64,000 nucleotides of DNA from Colwellia sp. E2M01 (GTDB lineage Bacteria; Pseudomonadota; Gammaproteobacteria; Enterobacterales; Alteromonadaceae). This document shows, piece after piece, positions 8,373-18,424 of the stretch. How positions within the stretch are numbered: the stretch's first letter is position 1; each line of letters opens with the position of its first letter. The stretch lies in NCBI RefSeq assembly GCF_018860585.1, contig NZ_JAHKPR010000075.1, positions 1 through 64,000 on the forward strand, in the 5' to 3' direction. Position numbers and translations under genes: made by a program. The notes under the pieces were generated by a model. It did no database searches and was not told the origin of the DNA. It saw only the letters and a program-made list of their open reading frames with translations.

Positions 8373-10466
8373 TTAAGCATTTGAATATATTTCTTTATTA
8401 CCTAACCAACGTTGAATTAATGCTTGGGCGCAATCAGGTCGTTGGCGCGATAATAAATAAGCTTTTTGTTTTATGTCAGGAATTAAATAGCCGTCACGTA
8501 ACAAGTCGGCAATTTTTAAATCGGCTAAACCTGTTTGTTTGGTGCCAAGTAATTCACCGGGACCACGTATTTCTAAGTCTTTCTCGGCGATAACAAAACC
8601 ATCATTACTTTCACGCAATACTGCTAGGCGTTTGGTGGCAGTTTTTGATAACGGCGCTTTGTATAACAATACACAGAATGAAGCAACTGAGCCTCGACCC
8701 ACACGACCGCGTAATTGATGTAATTGCGCTAAACCTAAGCGTTCAGGGTTTTCTATCACCATTAAGCTTGAGTTAGGTACGTCTACGCCCACTTCAATTA
8801 CCGTGGTGGCAACCAGTAAGTGTAAATCCCCTTGTTTAAAGGTATCCATTACCGCTTGTTTTTCTGCAGCTTTCATTCGCCCATGTACTAGGCCAATTTT
8901 TAACTCGGGTAATTGCTCTTGTAATAATAATGCGGTGTCTTCAGCCGCTTGGCATTGTAATACTTCCGATTCATCAATTAGCGTACATACCCAATACGCT
9001 TGTCTACCGTCTTCAACACAGCCTTTTCGAATACGTTCAACAACATCGTCTCGGCGTAAATCAGGTAATGCTACTGTGTTAATGGGGGTTCGCCCTGGCG
9101 GTAATTCATCAATAATAGATGAGTCTAAATCGGCGTAGGCTGTCATCGACAAAGTACGCGGAATTGGCGTTGCGGTCATGATTAATTGATGTGGGTATTT
9201 ATTATCAAATACGCCTTTTTCGCGCAGCGTTAACCGTTGATGTACACCAAATTTGTGTTGCTCATCAATAATCACCAACACCATATTTTTAAACACTACA
9301 TCGTCTTGAAAAAGCGCGTGTGTGCCAATCACCATTTGCATTTCGCCACTGGCTATTTGCTCTAAGGCAATGCGTTTGGCTTTAACTTTGGTTTTGCCTG
9401 CTAACCAACCGACGGTGATATCTAAATCAGTAAACCAGTTGGCAAAGTTAATAGCATGTTGCTCAGCGAGGATTTCAGTCGGAGCCATTAACGCTACTTG
9501 ATAACCTTCACTTATCGCCGTTAACGCAGCAAGGGCGGCAACTAAGGTTTTACCTGAGCCAACATCACCTTGTACTAAACGCATCATAGGTTGAGTTTTA
9601 GCGAGATCTGCTTTTATTTCAGCAACTACACGAGTTTGCGCATTGGTTGGCGTAAAAGGTAAAGATTTAAGGAATTTTTGAGTAACTTTTTCATCACCAA
9701 CTAACGATAAAGCTTCATGTACATCGCTTGTTTGTCTAAGCTTTAACATACTTAAGTTGTGGGCGAGTAACTCTTCTTTGATCAGGCGTTGCTGGGCAGG
9801 ATGGCGACCTTGCTCTAATTGCTCAATAGAAACATTTGGCGGTGGACGGTGAATTATTTTTAAGGCTTCGCTTAATGAATATTGCTCGTCGAACAGTTCG
9901 CTAGGCAATAACTCTTCTACTTGCCCGCGTTCAAGGCGTATTAATGCTTGCTCGGTTAAGCTGCGCAGTGATATTTGTCGTAAACCGTCGGTGCTTGGGT
10001 AAACAGGGGTTAAGGTTTCTTCGGCTTGGGTTAGCTCTCTGTCGTCATCAAGAGATTTGTATTCAGGGTGAACAATTTGAAAGCTACGTGGACCGCGTTT
10101 TACTTCGCCGTAACAGCGTATGGTTTTACCTACCGAGAGGCTATTTTTTTGGCTAGCAGAAAAGCTGAAAAAGCATAATTGAATACTACCTGTACCGTCG
10201 TGCAAAGTAACCACTAACATACGGCGCTTGCCATGTGTTATTTGACTATCGGTTATTTCACCTATGATATTAGTTGATAAACCTACCGATAACTCACGCA
10301 CTGTACTAACGCGGGTTTTATCTTCGTAACGCAGGGGTAAATGAAAGAGAATATCTTGCACGGATATCAAGCCAATTTTAGCGAGCTTTTCAGCTAAACT
10401 TGGCCCAACACCTTTAAAGGAGCTTAACGGAACTTGTGATAATTTACTTAGCCCTTCCAAAGACAT
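8373..10466 (-). CDS. recG: ATP-dependent DNA helicase RecG
   Basis: A 697-residue superfamily 2 helicase that remodels stalled replication forks and branched DNA. The N-terminal wedge/OB region begins LSSFKGVGPSLAEKLAKIG and covers about 1-240. The helicase core shows Walker A GDVGSGKT, the DExH-type box IIDEQHKFGVHQR, TATPIPRTL (motif III) and the RecG-characteristic QLRGRVGRGS (motif VI). Length is typical (E. coli 693). It starts 17 bases after the trmH stop in the same direction, so the two form an operon, as in other gammaproteobacteria. Confidence 0.97.
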   Translation of the reverse strand: MSLEGLSKLSQVPLSSFKGVGPSLAEKLAKIGLISVQDILFHLPLRYEDKTRVSTVRELSVGLSTNIIGEITDSQITHGKRRMLVVTLHDGTGSIQLCFFSFSASQKNSLSVGKTIRCYGEVKRGPRSFQIVHPEYKSLDDDRELTQAEETLTPVYPSTDGLRQISLRSLTEQALIRLERGQVEELLPSELFDEQYSLSEALKIIHRPPPNVSIEQLEQGRHPAQQRLIKEELLAHNLSMLKLRQTSDVHEALSLVGDEKVTQKFLKSLPFTPTNAQTRVVAEIKADLAKTQPMMRLVQGDVGSGKTLVAALAALTAISEGYQVALMAPTEILAEQHAINFANWFTDLDITVGWLAGKTKVKAKRIALEQIASGEMQMVIGTHALFQDDVVFKNMVLVIIDEQHKFGVHQRLTLREKGVFDNKYPHQLIMTATPIPRTLSMTAYADLDSSIIDELPPGRTPINTVALPDLRRDDVVERIRKGCVEDGRQAYWVCTLIDESEVLQCQAAEDTALLLQEQLPELKIGLVHGRMKAAEKQAVMDTFKQGDLHLLVATTVIEVGVDVPNSSLMVIENPERLGLAQLHQLRGRVGRGSVASFCVLLYKAPLSKTATKRLAVLRESNDGFVIAEKDLEIRGPGELLGTKQTGLADLKIADLLRDGYLIPDIKQKAYLLSRQRPDCAQALIQRWLGNKEIYSNA

Positions 10467-10483
10467 TTAGTAATCCCTAATAA

Positions 10484-11191
10484 TTAATCGTCAATCTGTT
10501 GCCAAGCTTTTTTGTCCATTTGCATTTTTTGCCACCATTGTTCATCAGCAACAATTTGACCGTCTTCATCAATTTCTGGGTAAGGTAAACCTTTACGCTG
10601 ACAAGCTTCAGCAAAGATAGGATGACCACCTTCAAACAAAGTACGTTGGCGACGTTCGTGACTTAAACGTGGCGTGTTATACATACCTGCAGCAACGCGC
10701 TGGCGCTGTGCTTCGTATAGCACAACCGAACAAGCAACAGAAACATTTAGTGACTGAACCATACCAACCATGGGAATAACAATATCTTGATCGGCTAGTT
10801 CTAATGCTAGCTCAGAAGCACCAAATTTTTCTTGTCCTAAAATAATAGCCGTTGGTTTGGTGTAGTCAATTTCTCTAAAATCTACCGCTGTGTCAGATAG
10901 GTTAGTTACTAAAACCTGCATACCTTGCGCTTTTAATGCCTTAATAGCCTCAGCTGTTTTGCTGTAGTTATGTACATCAATCCAGTTTTGGCTACCCGCA
11001 GCGCTACCACCACGTACCTCAGCTTCTTCACTTTTCCAAACCGCATGGACATCGCTAATGCCGATAGCGTCACAAGTACGCACTACCGCCGCTAAGTTAT
11101 GAGATTTGTGTAAACCTTCCATACAAACGGTTAAGTCTGGTTGGCGAGTGTCTAACATGGTGTTAATACGAGTTAATCTTTCTGGAGTCAT
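10484..11191 (-). CDS. trmH: tRNA (guanosine(18)-2'-O)-methyltransferase
   Basis: A 235-residue SPOUT-family methyltransferase that methylates the 2'-OH of G18 in the tRNA D-loop using S-adenosylmethionine. The N-terminus, RQPDLTVCMEGLHKSHNLAAV, matches the TrmH/SpoU family closely (split here as RQPDLTVCMEGL and HKSHNLAAV). The knot motifs are IILGQEKFGAS and MVQSLNVSVACSVVLYEA. Length is close to E. coli TrmH (229). It is followed by recG after 17 bases. Upstream there is a 401-base gap full of repeats before ridA. Confidence 0.95.
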   Translation of the reverse strand: MTPERLTRINTMLDTRQPDLTVCMEGLHKSHNLAAVVRTCDAIGISDVHAVWKSEEAEVRGGSAAGSQNWIDVHNYSKTAEAIKALKAQGMQVLVTNLSDTAVDFREIDYTKPTAIILGQEKFGASELALELADQDIVIPMVGMVQSLNVSVACSVVLYEAQRQRVAAGMYNTPRLSHERRQRTLFEGGHPIFAEACQRKGLPYPEIDEDGQIVADEQWWQKMQMDKKAWQQIDD

Positions 11192-11257
11192 TTTACTTAA
11201 TCTTTAAAATAATTTTGGTTTGGTTCATTAACAAAGCTAAGACGCAAACGCATCAAT

Positions 11258-11335
11258 CGTCATCCCGTAGTGTTTTAATCGGGGGGCCAGTTTTTAAAAA
11301 TGCATGGATCTTCGATCAGTAACTTCGAAGATGAC
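11258..11335. repeat. Dispersed two-hairpin intergenic repeat, copy 2
   Basis: Begins CGTCATCCCG and ends TTCGAAGATGAC. Hairpin one is imperfect: ATCCCG opposite CGGGGG. Hairpin two is ATCTTCGA opposite TTCGAAGAT. It closely resembles the copy at 24486-24565. Confidence 0.75.
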
Positions 11336-11404
11336 GTTTTTAGCAAGCACCTGAGTGAACTACATAGACACAAATGGTATTAATAACCGGAATAGTCTAA
11401 ATGA

Positions 11405-11575
11405 ATGGTATTTAAGCAAAGTGTCGAGTTACGAGGGCAACGTAGATTAAACATCTTTCATGGCACATAATAGGCAAAATAAATGCGATTTAAACAAAGC
11501 CGACAAGCTGTGAGTTCATGGAGCTTATAACTATAAGTGACTTGAACGAACAGCGTAGTCAATGCCGGTTAAATT
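11405..11575. repeat. Two diverged direct repeats in the trmH-ridA gap
   Basis: GGTATTTAAGCAAAG (from 11407) and GCGATTTAAACAAAG (from 11485) begin two related blocks. Each is followed by a CGAG/CAAG segment and then CAACGTAG or CAGCGTAG. No open frame of useful length is present and no promoter is obvious. It is probably a decayed multi-copy intergenic element. Confidence 0.4.
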
Positions 11576-11592
11576 GTATTTATAAAGCCTAT

Positions 11593-11982
11593 TTAGTCGA
11601 CGCTAGGCACTTCCATAACCCCGTCTATCTCTATTTCAACGTCTTTCGGTAATTTCGACACTTGAATAGCTGCTCTTGCAGGGTATGGTTGCACAAAATA
11701 CTTACTCATAATCTCGTTAACTGTGGCAAAGTTGCCTAAGTCTGTTAAGAAAATGTTTACCTTAACCATGTCGTTAATACCGCCACCTGCAGCTTCACAA
11801 ACGGCTACTAGGTTTTTAAATACTTGCTCGGCTTGCTCAGAAAAACCACCAGCAATCACTTCCATCGTTTCAGGTACTAATGGGATTTGACCCGATAAAT
11901 ATACTGTGTTGTTAACTTTAACTGCTTGGCTATATGGGCCGATTGCGCTTGGCGCTTTGTCTGTACTGATAATACTTTTCAT
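11593..11982 (-). CDS. ridA: Enamine/imine deaminase RidA
   Basis: A 129-residue RidA (YjgF/YER057c/UK114) protein. It hydrolyses reactive 2-aminoacrylate and related enamines made by PLP enzymes such as threonine dehydratase. Signature elements are [12 protein letters not shown] at the N-terminus, [10 protein letters not shown] and [20 protein letters not shown], with the substrate-carboxylate-binding Arg in ARAAIQV. Length is standard (128-130). It lies 29 bases after spoT in the same direction, so it probably belongs to the spoT transcript. Functionally it relates to ilvA at the other end of the window. Confidence 0.95.
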   Translation of the reverse strand: MKSIISTDKAPSAIGPYSQAVKVNNTVYLSGQIPLVPETMEVIAGGFSEQAEQVFKNLVAVCEAAGGGINDMVKVNIFLTDLGNFATVNEIMSKYFVQPYPARAAIQVSKLPKDVEIEIDGVMEVPSVD

Positions 11983-12011
11983 AACTTTCCTTAGGTACTG
12001 CTTTAATAAGC

Positions 12012-14168
12012 CTAAATAGGGTTTAAAGGCGGCTTGTTTGAACTGTCAGCTGCCACTTTTCTGTTTTTTCTAATAACGCGTTGAACGTCAACTAATACTT
12101 TAATTTTACGAATAATGTCAGCTAAGTGAATACGGTCACGACAGGTAAGTTCCATATCGATGACATATAAACCGGCTTCTTTTTCGCCTGAATTTAAGCT
12201 GTGTACATTAGAGCCACACTTAGCGACTACATTGGTTAATAATGCTAATGCACCTTGATGGTTAAGTATTTCAATGCGTAACTTAGCAATAAATTCTTTG
12301 TTGATATCGCTGTCCCATTTTACTGGGAATACAGCGCTTTGATCATGGCCTTTAATATTACGACAGCCTTGCTGATGTACCATTAAGCCTTTACCTGGGC
12401 TTAAATAAGCTACAATTGCATCACCAGGAATAGGACGACAACATTTACCGTAGTTTACTAACATACCTTCGGTGCCTTTAATTGGCATCTTCACTTTTGC
12501 ACCTGAGTATGGTGCTTCAGTGTCTTCAATAAAGCCGTCGGTTAATTGTCTGGCGATACCAATGCTTAAGGCGTTACCTAAACCAATATTAGTAAGTAAT
12601 TCGTCAAAGGTTTTGTTACCACTCTTTTTAACCACTTCCTCGACTTTTTCTGGCGCTAAATCTTTGAACTTAGTTTTACCAAGGGCGTGACATAGTAAGC
12701 GTTTACCTAGCGCATGCGAGTCATCTTTTTCACAGCTTCTTAGGTAGGTTCTAATTTGTAAACGTGCTTTAGCGGTAACTACAAAGTTTAACCAAGTTGC
12801 ATTCGGACGTGCTTTTTTCGAGGTAATTACTTCAATGGTTTGTCCTGAAGTAATAGGCTGGCTCATTGGGTAAGGTTTACGGTCAACCTTAACGCCAACA
12901 CAAGAGTTGCCTACATCGGTATGTACTGCGTAGGCAAAATCAATTGCGGTAGCGCCCATTGGCAGCTCAATAATACGTCCATCAGGAGTAAAGACATAAA
13001 TTTCTTCAGGGAATAAATCTGATTTAACATTTTCAATAAATTCGAAAGAACTACCAGCACTTTGTTGTAGTTCTAATAAACTTTGCATCCAACGACGGGC
13101 TTTCATTTGCGCGGTGGTGCCAGTATTGTCACCGTCTTGTTTGTATAACCAATGGGCAGCAACACCTTTGTCGGCCATTTGGTCCATATCTTCATTACGG
13201 ATTTGAATTTCTACAGGAATACCATGCGGACCAATTAATGAAGTATGCAATGATTGATAACCATTAGTTTTAGGAATAGCAATGTAATCTTTAAAACGGG
13301 TATCAATTGGTTTGTATAGATTGTGCATAACGCCTAATGCGCGGTAACAACAATCAACCTTGTCTTCTACTATGATACGAAAAGCATAAATGTCCATAAC
13401 TTCATTAAATAAAAGCTCTTTGTTAAGCATTTTTTTGTAAATAGAATAAAGGTGTTTTTCACGGCCTTTAACTTGAGCAATAATGCCACTTTCAGCAAGA
13501 CGTGAAGTTATTTCTTTTTGAATATTATCAACAATAGCTTTACGGTTACCACGAGCACTTTTTACTGCTGATTTTAGAGCGCGAGAACGCATCGGGTAGA
13601 GTGCTTGAAAACCTAGTAGCTCTAATTCATTTTTAATATCATGAATACCTAAACGGTTAGCTATTGGTGCGTAAATTTCTAAAGTTTCGCGAGCAATACG
13701 ACGTCGTTTGTCTGGACGTAATGAGCCTAAAGTACGCATGTTGTGGGTGCGATCGGCAAGTTTGATTAAGATAACGCGAATGTCTTGCACCATAGCAAGT
13801 ATCATTTTACGGAAGTTCTCCGCTTGCATTTCTTCTTTATTATCAAACTCTAATTTATCTAGCTTACTCACACCTTCTACAAGCTCGGCTACGGTATGGC
13901 CAAATAATTCCGCGAGTTCATCTTTGGTTACCGGGGTATCTTCAATTACGTCGTGTAATAATGCTGCCATGAGGGTTTCATGGTCTAAATGCATGTGCGC
14001 AAGATTAATGGCTACGGCAACTGGGTGAGTTATATAAGGATCACCACTTGAACGCATTTGGCCGTCATGTGCGTCACGGGCAACAATATAGGCATCCTTT
14101 AACAGATCAATTTGTTCTTTTGATAGGTAGGTAGCGCTAAGTTCTTTTAAAGGTTCAAATAGATACAC
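12012..14168 (-). CDS. spoT: Bifunctional (p)ppGpp synthetase/hydrolase SpoT
   Basis: A 718-residue RSH protein controlling the stringent-response alarmone. Domains in order: HD hydrolase (about 20-180, with [10 protein letters not shown]), synthetase (about 235-350, with [11 protein letters not shown] and EIQIR), TGS (about 385-450, starting IYVFTPDG), a helical/zinc-finger-like middle with [10 protein letters not shown], and a C-terminal ACT domain (about 640-705). An intact HD box supports SpoT rather than RelA, whose hydrolase is dead. The gene has its own upstream region because a terminator follows rpoZ. ridA lies downstream, an insertion relative to the usual rpoZ-spoT-trmH order. Confidence 0.96.
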   Translation of the reverse strand: MYLFEPLKELSATYLSKEQIDLLKDAYIVARDAHDGQMRSSGDPYITHPVAVAINLAHMHLDHETLMAALLHDVIEDTPVTKDELAELFGHTVAELVEGVSKLDKLEFDNKEEMQAENFRKMILAMVQDIRVILIKLADRTHNMRTLGSLRPDKRRRIARETLEIYAPIANRLGIHDIKNELELLGFQALYPMRSRALKSAVKSARGNRKAIVDNIQKEITSRLAESGIIAQVKGREKHLYSIYKKMLNKELLFNEVMDIYAFRIIVEDKVDCCYRALGVMHNLYKPIDTRFKDYIAIPKTNGYQSLHTSLIGPHGIPVEIQIRNEDMDQMADKGVAAHWLYKQDGDNTGTTAQMKARRWMQSLLELQQSAGSSFEFIENVKSDLFPEEIYVFTPDGRIIELPMGATAIDFAYAVHTDVGNSCVGVKVDRKPYPMSQPITSGQTIEVITSKKARPNATWLNFVVTAKARLQIRTYLRSCEKDDSHALGKRLLCHALGKTKFKDLAPEKVEEVVKKSGNKTFDELLTNIGLGNALSIGIARQLTDGFIEDTEAPYSGAKVKMPIKGTEGMLVNYGKCCRPIPGDAIVAYLSPGKGLMVHQQGCRNIKGHDQSAVFPVKWDSDINKEFIAKLRIEILNHQGALALLTNVVAKCGSNVHSLNSGEKEAGLYVIDMELTCRDRIHLADIIRKIKVLVDVQRVIRKNRKVAADSSNKPPLNPI

Positions 14169-14287
14169 CTAATACTCCAAATTGAGGGAAGTGGATAATA
14201 AGTAAGAATACGCGGCAATACGCGTGTTTTACAAGAAATAAAAGCTAAGTTAGCAATACCAAGTAAAAAAATAAAAAACAAGGAATA

Positions 14288-14339
14288 AAAAACGCGTAAC
14301 CACTTTCTGACCTTTGGGTCGAGTTAGGTACGCGTTTTT
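14288..14339 (-). terminator. Terminator after rpoZ
   Basis: Arms 14288-14298 and 14329-14339 pair perfectly (AAAAACGCGTA with TACGCGTTTTT), with a smaller GACC/GGGTC hairpin inside. Read leftward it ends in TTTTTTATT, so it terminates the gmk/rpoZ side. It also works rightward by symmetry. Confidence 0.85.
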
Positions 14340-14375
14340 AAGGCTTAATCTTATTTTCTATTGAAAATAATTAGC

Positions 14376-14669
14376 TTAACTTAATTCTTCTTGATCTTGT
14401 TGACCGCCAACAATCGCAGCAACAGCATCTAATTCAGCAGTATCTTGCTGGATTTGTTGTTGACGATCAGAAACGTTCATAATATCGGTAGTAATTAAAC
14501 CTGCTTCAATTTCACGCAAAGCAAGTACCGTTGGCTTGTCGTTTTCGACTTCAACCAATGGATCTTTTCCGCCCGTTGCAATTTGACGAGCACGACGTGA
14601 TGCAACTAACACCAAATCAAAACGATTACCGACTTTTTCTACGGCATCTTCAACAGTTACGCGAGCCAT
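14376..14669 (-). CDS. rpoZ: DNA-directed RNA polymerase omega subunit
   Basis: A 97-residue omega subunit that helps assemble RNA polymerase and binds ppGpp in proteobacteria. It begins [20 protein letters not shown] and contains [14 protein letters not shown] and LREIEAGLI, all hallmarks of the family. I chose the ATG at 14669 because GGAG sits 7 bases upstream (14677-14680). The longer frame from 14732 would add 21 unconserved residues. The acidic Gln/Glu-rich tail is usual for the family. Confidence 0.96.
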   Translation of the reverse strand: MARVTVEDAVEKVGNRFDLVLVASRRARQIATGGKDPLVEVENDKPTVLALREIEAGLITTDIMNVSDRQQQIQQDTAELDAVAAIVGGQQDQEELS

Positions 14670-14814
14670 CTGGTCACTCCAACTAAAAATAATATAATAA
14701 TGTACAAAATAGCTGCGTAGTTTACTGCTCACTCACTAATTAAGCAAGTGATCACTAATGCAACAGCTGAATTTTTATGTTTTTATGGGTAATAAAACAC
14801 TTATTGTTTACAGA

Positions 14815-15456
14815 TTATTGCTCTGTAGCTAGTAATTTACTGAATAATTCGTGTTGAGCAATGCTTTGTTGGCGGCATTTAAGACGTTGATTATTAACAA
14901 TGGTACTCAAATCAAATAAAGCTTGGTCAAAGTCATCGTTAACTATCACATAGTCAAACTCATTATAGTGAGAGCATTCCGCTTGCGCTTTTTCCATACG
15001 GCTAGCAATCACTTCATCGCTGTCTTGGCCACGACCTTTTAAGCGTTTTTCTAATTCTTCTTTAGATGGTGGACTGATAAAGATAGTGGTTACACTCGGC
15101 TTTTTCATGCGCACTTGTTGTGCACCTTGCCAGTCAATATCTAAAAACACATCAATACCTTGCGCAAGCTGTGCATCAATAGCTGCTTCTGAAGTGCCAT
15201 AATAATTACCAAATACCTCGGCGTATTCATAAAAAGCATTGTTGGCTATTTGTGCTTTAAATTCTTTAACGCTAACAAAGTGATAATGTTCGCCATTGTT
15301 TTCGCCCGGACGTGGATCACGTGTGGTGTGAGAAACAGAAACCTGCATAGGTCTTGCTGAAGCTAAGCTTTCTGGCTGTAGTAATGCCTTGATAAGGCTT
15401 GATTTTCCTGCTCCGCTTGGAGCGGAAAGAATAAATAAATTACCGGGAACAATCAC
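14815..15456 (-). CDS. gmk: Guanylate kinase
   Basis: A 213-residue nucleotide kinase that makes GDP from GMP and ATP. The P-loop [11 protein letters not shown] is at about residues 10-20, followed by [12 protein letters not shown] (GMP site), [15 protein letters not shown] and [11 protein letters not shown]. Length matches E. coli Gmk (207). The start is a GTG at 15456 with AAGGA about 8 bases upstream. It precedes rpoZ by about 145 bases, as in the conserved gmk-rpoZ-spoT neighbourhood. Confidence 0.96.
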   Translation of the reverse strand: MIVPGNLFILSAPSGAGKSSLIKALLQPESLASARPMQVSVSHTTRDPRPGENNGEHYHFVSVKEFKAQIANNAFYEYAEVFGNYYGTSEAAIDAQLAQGIDVFLDIDWQGAQQVRMKKPSVTTIFISPPSKEELEKRLKGRGQDSDEVIASRMEKAQAECSHYNEFDYVIVNDDFDQALFDLSTIVNNQRLKCRQQSIAQHELFSKLLATEQ

Positions 15457-15694
15457 AGTGTTTTCCTTAGGTTAATTATGGCTCGGGTATTTTAGCTATA
15501 TAATATATAGCAGCTCATAAAAAGAGTGAGCGGTATTTTACGCTATTGTGAGAGAAAAATCTCAGTCAGTTTTATATTGATATTAACTCTGAGGGGATGT
15601 TTTTTGCTGTTGTTGCTTGCATGAGCAAATAGCAACGAAGGATATAAGGTCTGTTGATCTTTCAGGGGTAAAATCTATTCGATTTAAAACGGAT

Positions 15695-15934
15695 TTAAAA
15701 AGCCTTCCATAAAAATGAGGCGAGTGTGGTTGCCGATACGTTGTATTTTGGTGGCAATGCACCATTAATAGCGCCTGCAGTAAACATAGTTGCAATACCG
15801 GTTGGTGAAGAGACAAATTGTTTACTTATTAAAGTCGCTTCTTCAAGCTGTATTCGTGATTGTTTGCTCGCCAGTTGTGCGTTAATACTTGCTTGTTGTA
15901 AAGCGGCTTTATCTTTTTTTAATAAATCGAACAT
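15695..15934 (-). CDS. Small YqjK-like protein
   Basis: A 79-residue protein beginning MFDLLKKDKAALQQASINAQ. It has a charged N-terminal helix and a weakly hydrophobic middle (TGIATMFTAGAINGAL). Its position after a holin-like YqjE protein and a DUF883 YqjD-like protein matches the yqjDEK arrangement of enterobacteria. The YqjK label therefore rests mainly on order and size. It is probably a small membrane- or envelope-associated component of a stationary-phase or stress operon. Confidence 0.6.
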   Translation of the reverse strand: MFDLLKKDKAALQQASINAQLASKQSRIQLEEATLISKQFVSSPTGIATMFTAGAINGALPPKYNVSATTLASFLWKAF

Positions 15935-15969
15935 AAGCGCCTATATATGATTAGTTACGATAGGTAGTG

Positions 15970-16482
15970 TTAATGATCAGCGGTATTAGTTGGTGCGAGA
16001 TCATTATCAGTGGTGTGTTTACTAATATCATCTGCGTTACTTGCATTGTTTTTATTGCTTGGCTTAATCATTTCTTTACCCGCGTTAAAGATAACATTGG
16101 CAGAGGTTTTCATTTCAACAGACTGCATGGCATTGGTTAAAATATTTTTGACGATAAGCAAGGCGCTAATGTTCACTCCTAGCACCACTAACCAACACCA
16201 TAACCAATCTAGCCCTAGGCTGTTTAAACCATAACTTAAGCCAATTAATAATATTACCCAAATAACCATGCCTAAAAATGCCGCGGTAGCAATACAAGCG
16301 GCGACCAAGACTATAGCTTTAAGTGATAATTGGAAGTCGGTGGCAATTAATGTGGCATAACAACTCAGTTGCGTTTTCACTTTGTAAAACGTCTTTTCCC
16401 ACGCTGACAATACCGCTAACGGATCAGTATCATGTGCCGGCGGTACAGTTTGTTCTGGTTTTTTTGGCGCGGGTTCAGTCAT
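15970..16482 (-). CDS. YqjE-like phage-holin-superfamily membrane protein
   Basis: A 170-residue protein with two adjacent membrane helices at about 55-80 (ALKAIVLVAACIATAAFLG onward) and 88-112 (containing LDWLWCWLVVLGVNISALL). The polar N- and C-termini are rich in Asp, Asn and Thr. This matches the YqjE/DUF1469-type putative holin-like family found next to YqjD. It starts 9 bases after the YqjD-like gene and is followed 35 bases later by the YqjK-like gene, so it is mid-operon. Confidence 0.7.
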   Translation of the reverse strand: MTEPAPKKPEQTVPPAHDTDPLAVLSAWEKTFYKVKTQLSCYATLIATDFQLSLKAIVLVAACIATAAFLGMVIWVILLIGLSYGLNSLGLDWLWCWLVVLGVNISALLIVKNILTNAMQSVEMKTSANVIFNAGKEMIKPSNKNNASNADDISKHTTDNDLAPTNTADH

Positions 16483-16491
16483 AGTTAAGGG

Positions 16492-16818
16492 TTATTTTTT
16501 TCTTAAAAATGAAGAGAGCAACATACCAGCTGCAAAAGCAATACCGGCGGTAGCTAATGGGTTTTCTTTGGCGTATTTACCTACCTCAGACTGATCCCAG
16601 TATTGTTTAAATTGAATTTGTTTGTCAGCAATAGCTTCCGTTGAATGGGCGGCTGTTTCACGGATTTTTGTTTCAGCTGTTGCCGCATGTTCACCTAATG
16701 TATCAACTGAATGATGAAGTTTTTCAGTTACGTTATCGGCGATAGGTGTATTAGACACAACAGTATCGTCTTTTGCTTTTTTAGTTTTGTTTGCGGCGTT
16801 ATCTTTTGCGGTAGTCAT
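16492..16818 (-). CDS. DUF883 (ElaB/YqjD-like) membrane-anchored protein
   Basis: A 108-residue protein: a long Ala/Thr/Lys-rich amphipathic helical region followed by a single C-terminal helix ATAGIAFAAGMLLSSFLRKK. That is the DUF883 layout, in which E. coli YqjD and ElaB are inner-membrane proteins that bind ribosomes through the N-terminus. I chose the ATG at 16818 because GGAGAACGTA precedes it. It is the first gene of the yqjDEK-like trio, with a roughly 155-base upstream region free of other genes. Confidence 0.75.
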   Translation of the reverse strand: MTTAKDNAANKTKKAKDDTVVSNTPIADNVTEKLHHSVDTLGEHAATAETKIRETAAHSTEAIADKQIQFKQYWDQSEVGKYAKENPLATAGIAFAAGMLLSSFLRKK

Positions 16819-16973
16819 TACGTTCTCCAAACAGTTAAAAGTAAATTTATATACTTTACTTATCTTGAATTAAAGTAAGCAGTTAAGCAAACAGATATTC
16901 TATTAAGTCCGGTAATAGCCCGGTAATTTTACGGAATGACAAATTACCGGGCGTATTATTAAATAACTAACGC

Positions 16974-18164
16974 TTAAAGTACTTTAGCAATAGATTGTGC
17001 TAAATAATCAACATTGCTTTTGGCAATGCCAGCAATGCTCATACGGCTAGAGCCAACCATGTAGACGCTGTATTCATCTTGTAGTTGCTGTACTTGCTCA
17101 GGGGTAATCCCTAAGAATGAAAACATACCACTTTGGCGGGCAATAAAACTAAAGTCACGAGTTACGCCGTTTTCAATGAGTTTATCAACTAATATTTGGC
17201 GATTACCATTAATGCGATCGCGCATTACTTTTAGCTCGCTATACCATTCATTGCGTAATTCGTCAGAACTCAAAATGGTTTCAACAAGCGCCGCACCATG
17301 CGCTGGCGGCATAGAATAAATAATACGTACACCATGAAGTAATACCGATAAGGAAATATCGGCGGCAAGGCTTGATTTGGCAATAACGGTACAAGCGCCA
17401 ATACGCTCACGATATAAACCAAAGTTTTTAGAACATGAACTACAAACCAGCATTTCTTCAACAGCGTCGGCCATTAAACGTAAGCCGTAAGCATCTTCGT
17501 CTAAGCCAGCGCCAAAGCCTTGATAAGCCATATCAATTAATGGTGTAAAGCCAACCATCTTGGTTACTTCAACCACTTGTTGCCATTGCTCGTTGGTTAA
17601 GTCCATACCGCTTGGGTTATGACAACAAGCATGCAATAACACTACGTCATCAGGGCTTACTTGTTTTAAGGTATTTAACATACCGTCAAAATCTAAGTTT
17701 TTGTTTTCATAATCGTAATAAGGATAAACTTTAACTTGTAACCCTGCACCTTCGAACAAACCTGTGTGGTTTGCCCATGTTGGATTACTTACCCAAATAG
17801 TTGCGCCTTTTTTGCAGGTTTGAATAAAGTCAGCGGCAACACGTAAAGCACAAGTGCCACCTGGGGTAGAAATAGTTCGACTACGATTTTCAAAAAGTAC
17901 TTTATGCTCAGCACCAAAGATAAGCTTGGTCATTTCAGAGTTAAATAATTCAGAGCCGGTAGGGCCAATATATACTTTGCTGTTTTCTGTAGTATTACGA
18001 TGTAATTCAGCTCTTTTTACGCAGTTAAGTACTGCAGTATGGCCTGATTCATCTTTGTAAACGCCAACACCTAAATCAACTTTATTTGGGTTGTTATCGT
18101 TTCGATATGAGGTTAATAATCCTAAAATAGGATCAGAAGGCATGGCAGTTAAATGACCAAACAT
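16974..18164 (-). CDS. Aspartate/aromatic aminotransferase
   Basis: A 396-residue class I PLP aminotransferase of the AspC/TyrB group, interconverting aspartate or aromatic amino acids with their 2-oxoacids using glutamate. Visible elements are VDLGVGVYKDESG, HACCHNPSGMDLT, DMAYQGFG (Asp and Tyr contacting PLP), CSSCSKNFGLYRERIGA with the Schiff-base Lys, and a C-terminal SRMSIAGI region with the substrate-binding Arg. Length equals E. coli AspC (396). AspC and TyrB cannot be told apart from the sequence alone. It is transcribed alone. Confidence 0.9.
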   Translation of the reverse strand: MFGHLTAMPSDPILGLLTSYRNDNNPNKVDLGVGVYKDESGHTAVLNCVKRAELHRNTTENSKVYIGPTGSELFNSEMTKLIFGAEHKVLFENRSRTISTPGGTCALRVAADFIQTCKKGATIWVSNPTWANHTGLFEGAGLQVKVYPYYDYENKNLDFDGMLNTLKQVSPDDVVLLHACCHNPSGMDLTNEQWQQVVEVTKMVGFTPLIDMAYQGFGAGLDEDAYGLRLMADAVEEMLVCSSCSKNFGLYRERIGACTVIAKSSLAADISLSVLLHGVRIIYSMPPAHGAALVETILSSDELRNEWYSELKVMRDRINGNRQILVDKLIENGVTRDFSFIARQSGMFSFLGITPEQVQQLQDEYSVYMVGSSRMSIAGIAKSNVDYLAQSIAKVL

Positions 18165-18424
18165 GATGACGTTTACCTTAATTAAAAGAGGAGGGCGTTT
18201 TACCTATTTCAGTAACATTTATGATCTTCTATAGCGTTAAAATAGAAAAGATCAATGTAAAGGGTATTACGCAAATCAGGCTATTACGATTGTAGTAATA
18301 TACCCATAAAAATATGTCGGAAGCATAGCGCTAAACCGAATAAAATTAAAGACATCTGATTAAAAACAGTAAATAACCTGGCGTAGTAGTTAATTAAACT
18401 AGACTCAGCTTAATCAGGCTCAAG

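Noticed and set aside
15583-15816. 77-residue minus-strand frame overlapping the YqjK-like gene
   Set aside because: It overlaps a better-supported frame, has no ribosome site, and no recognisable features.
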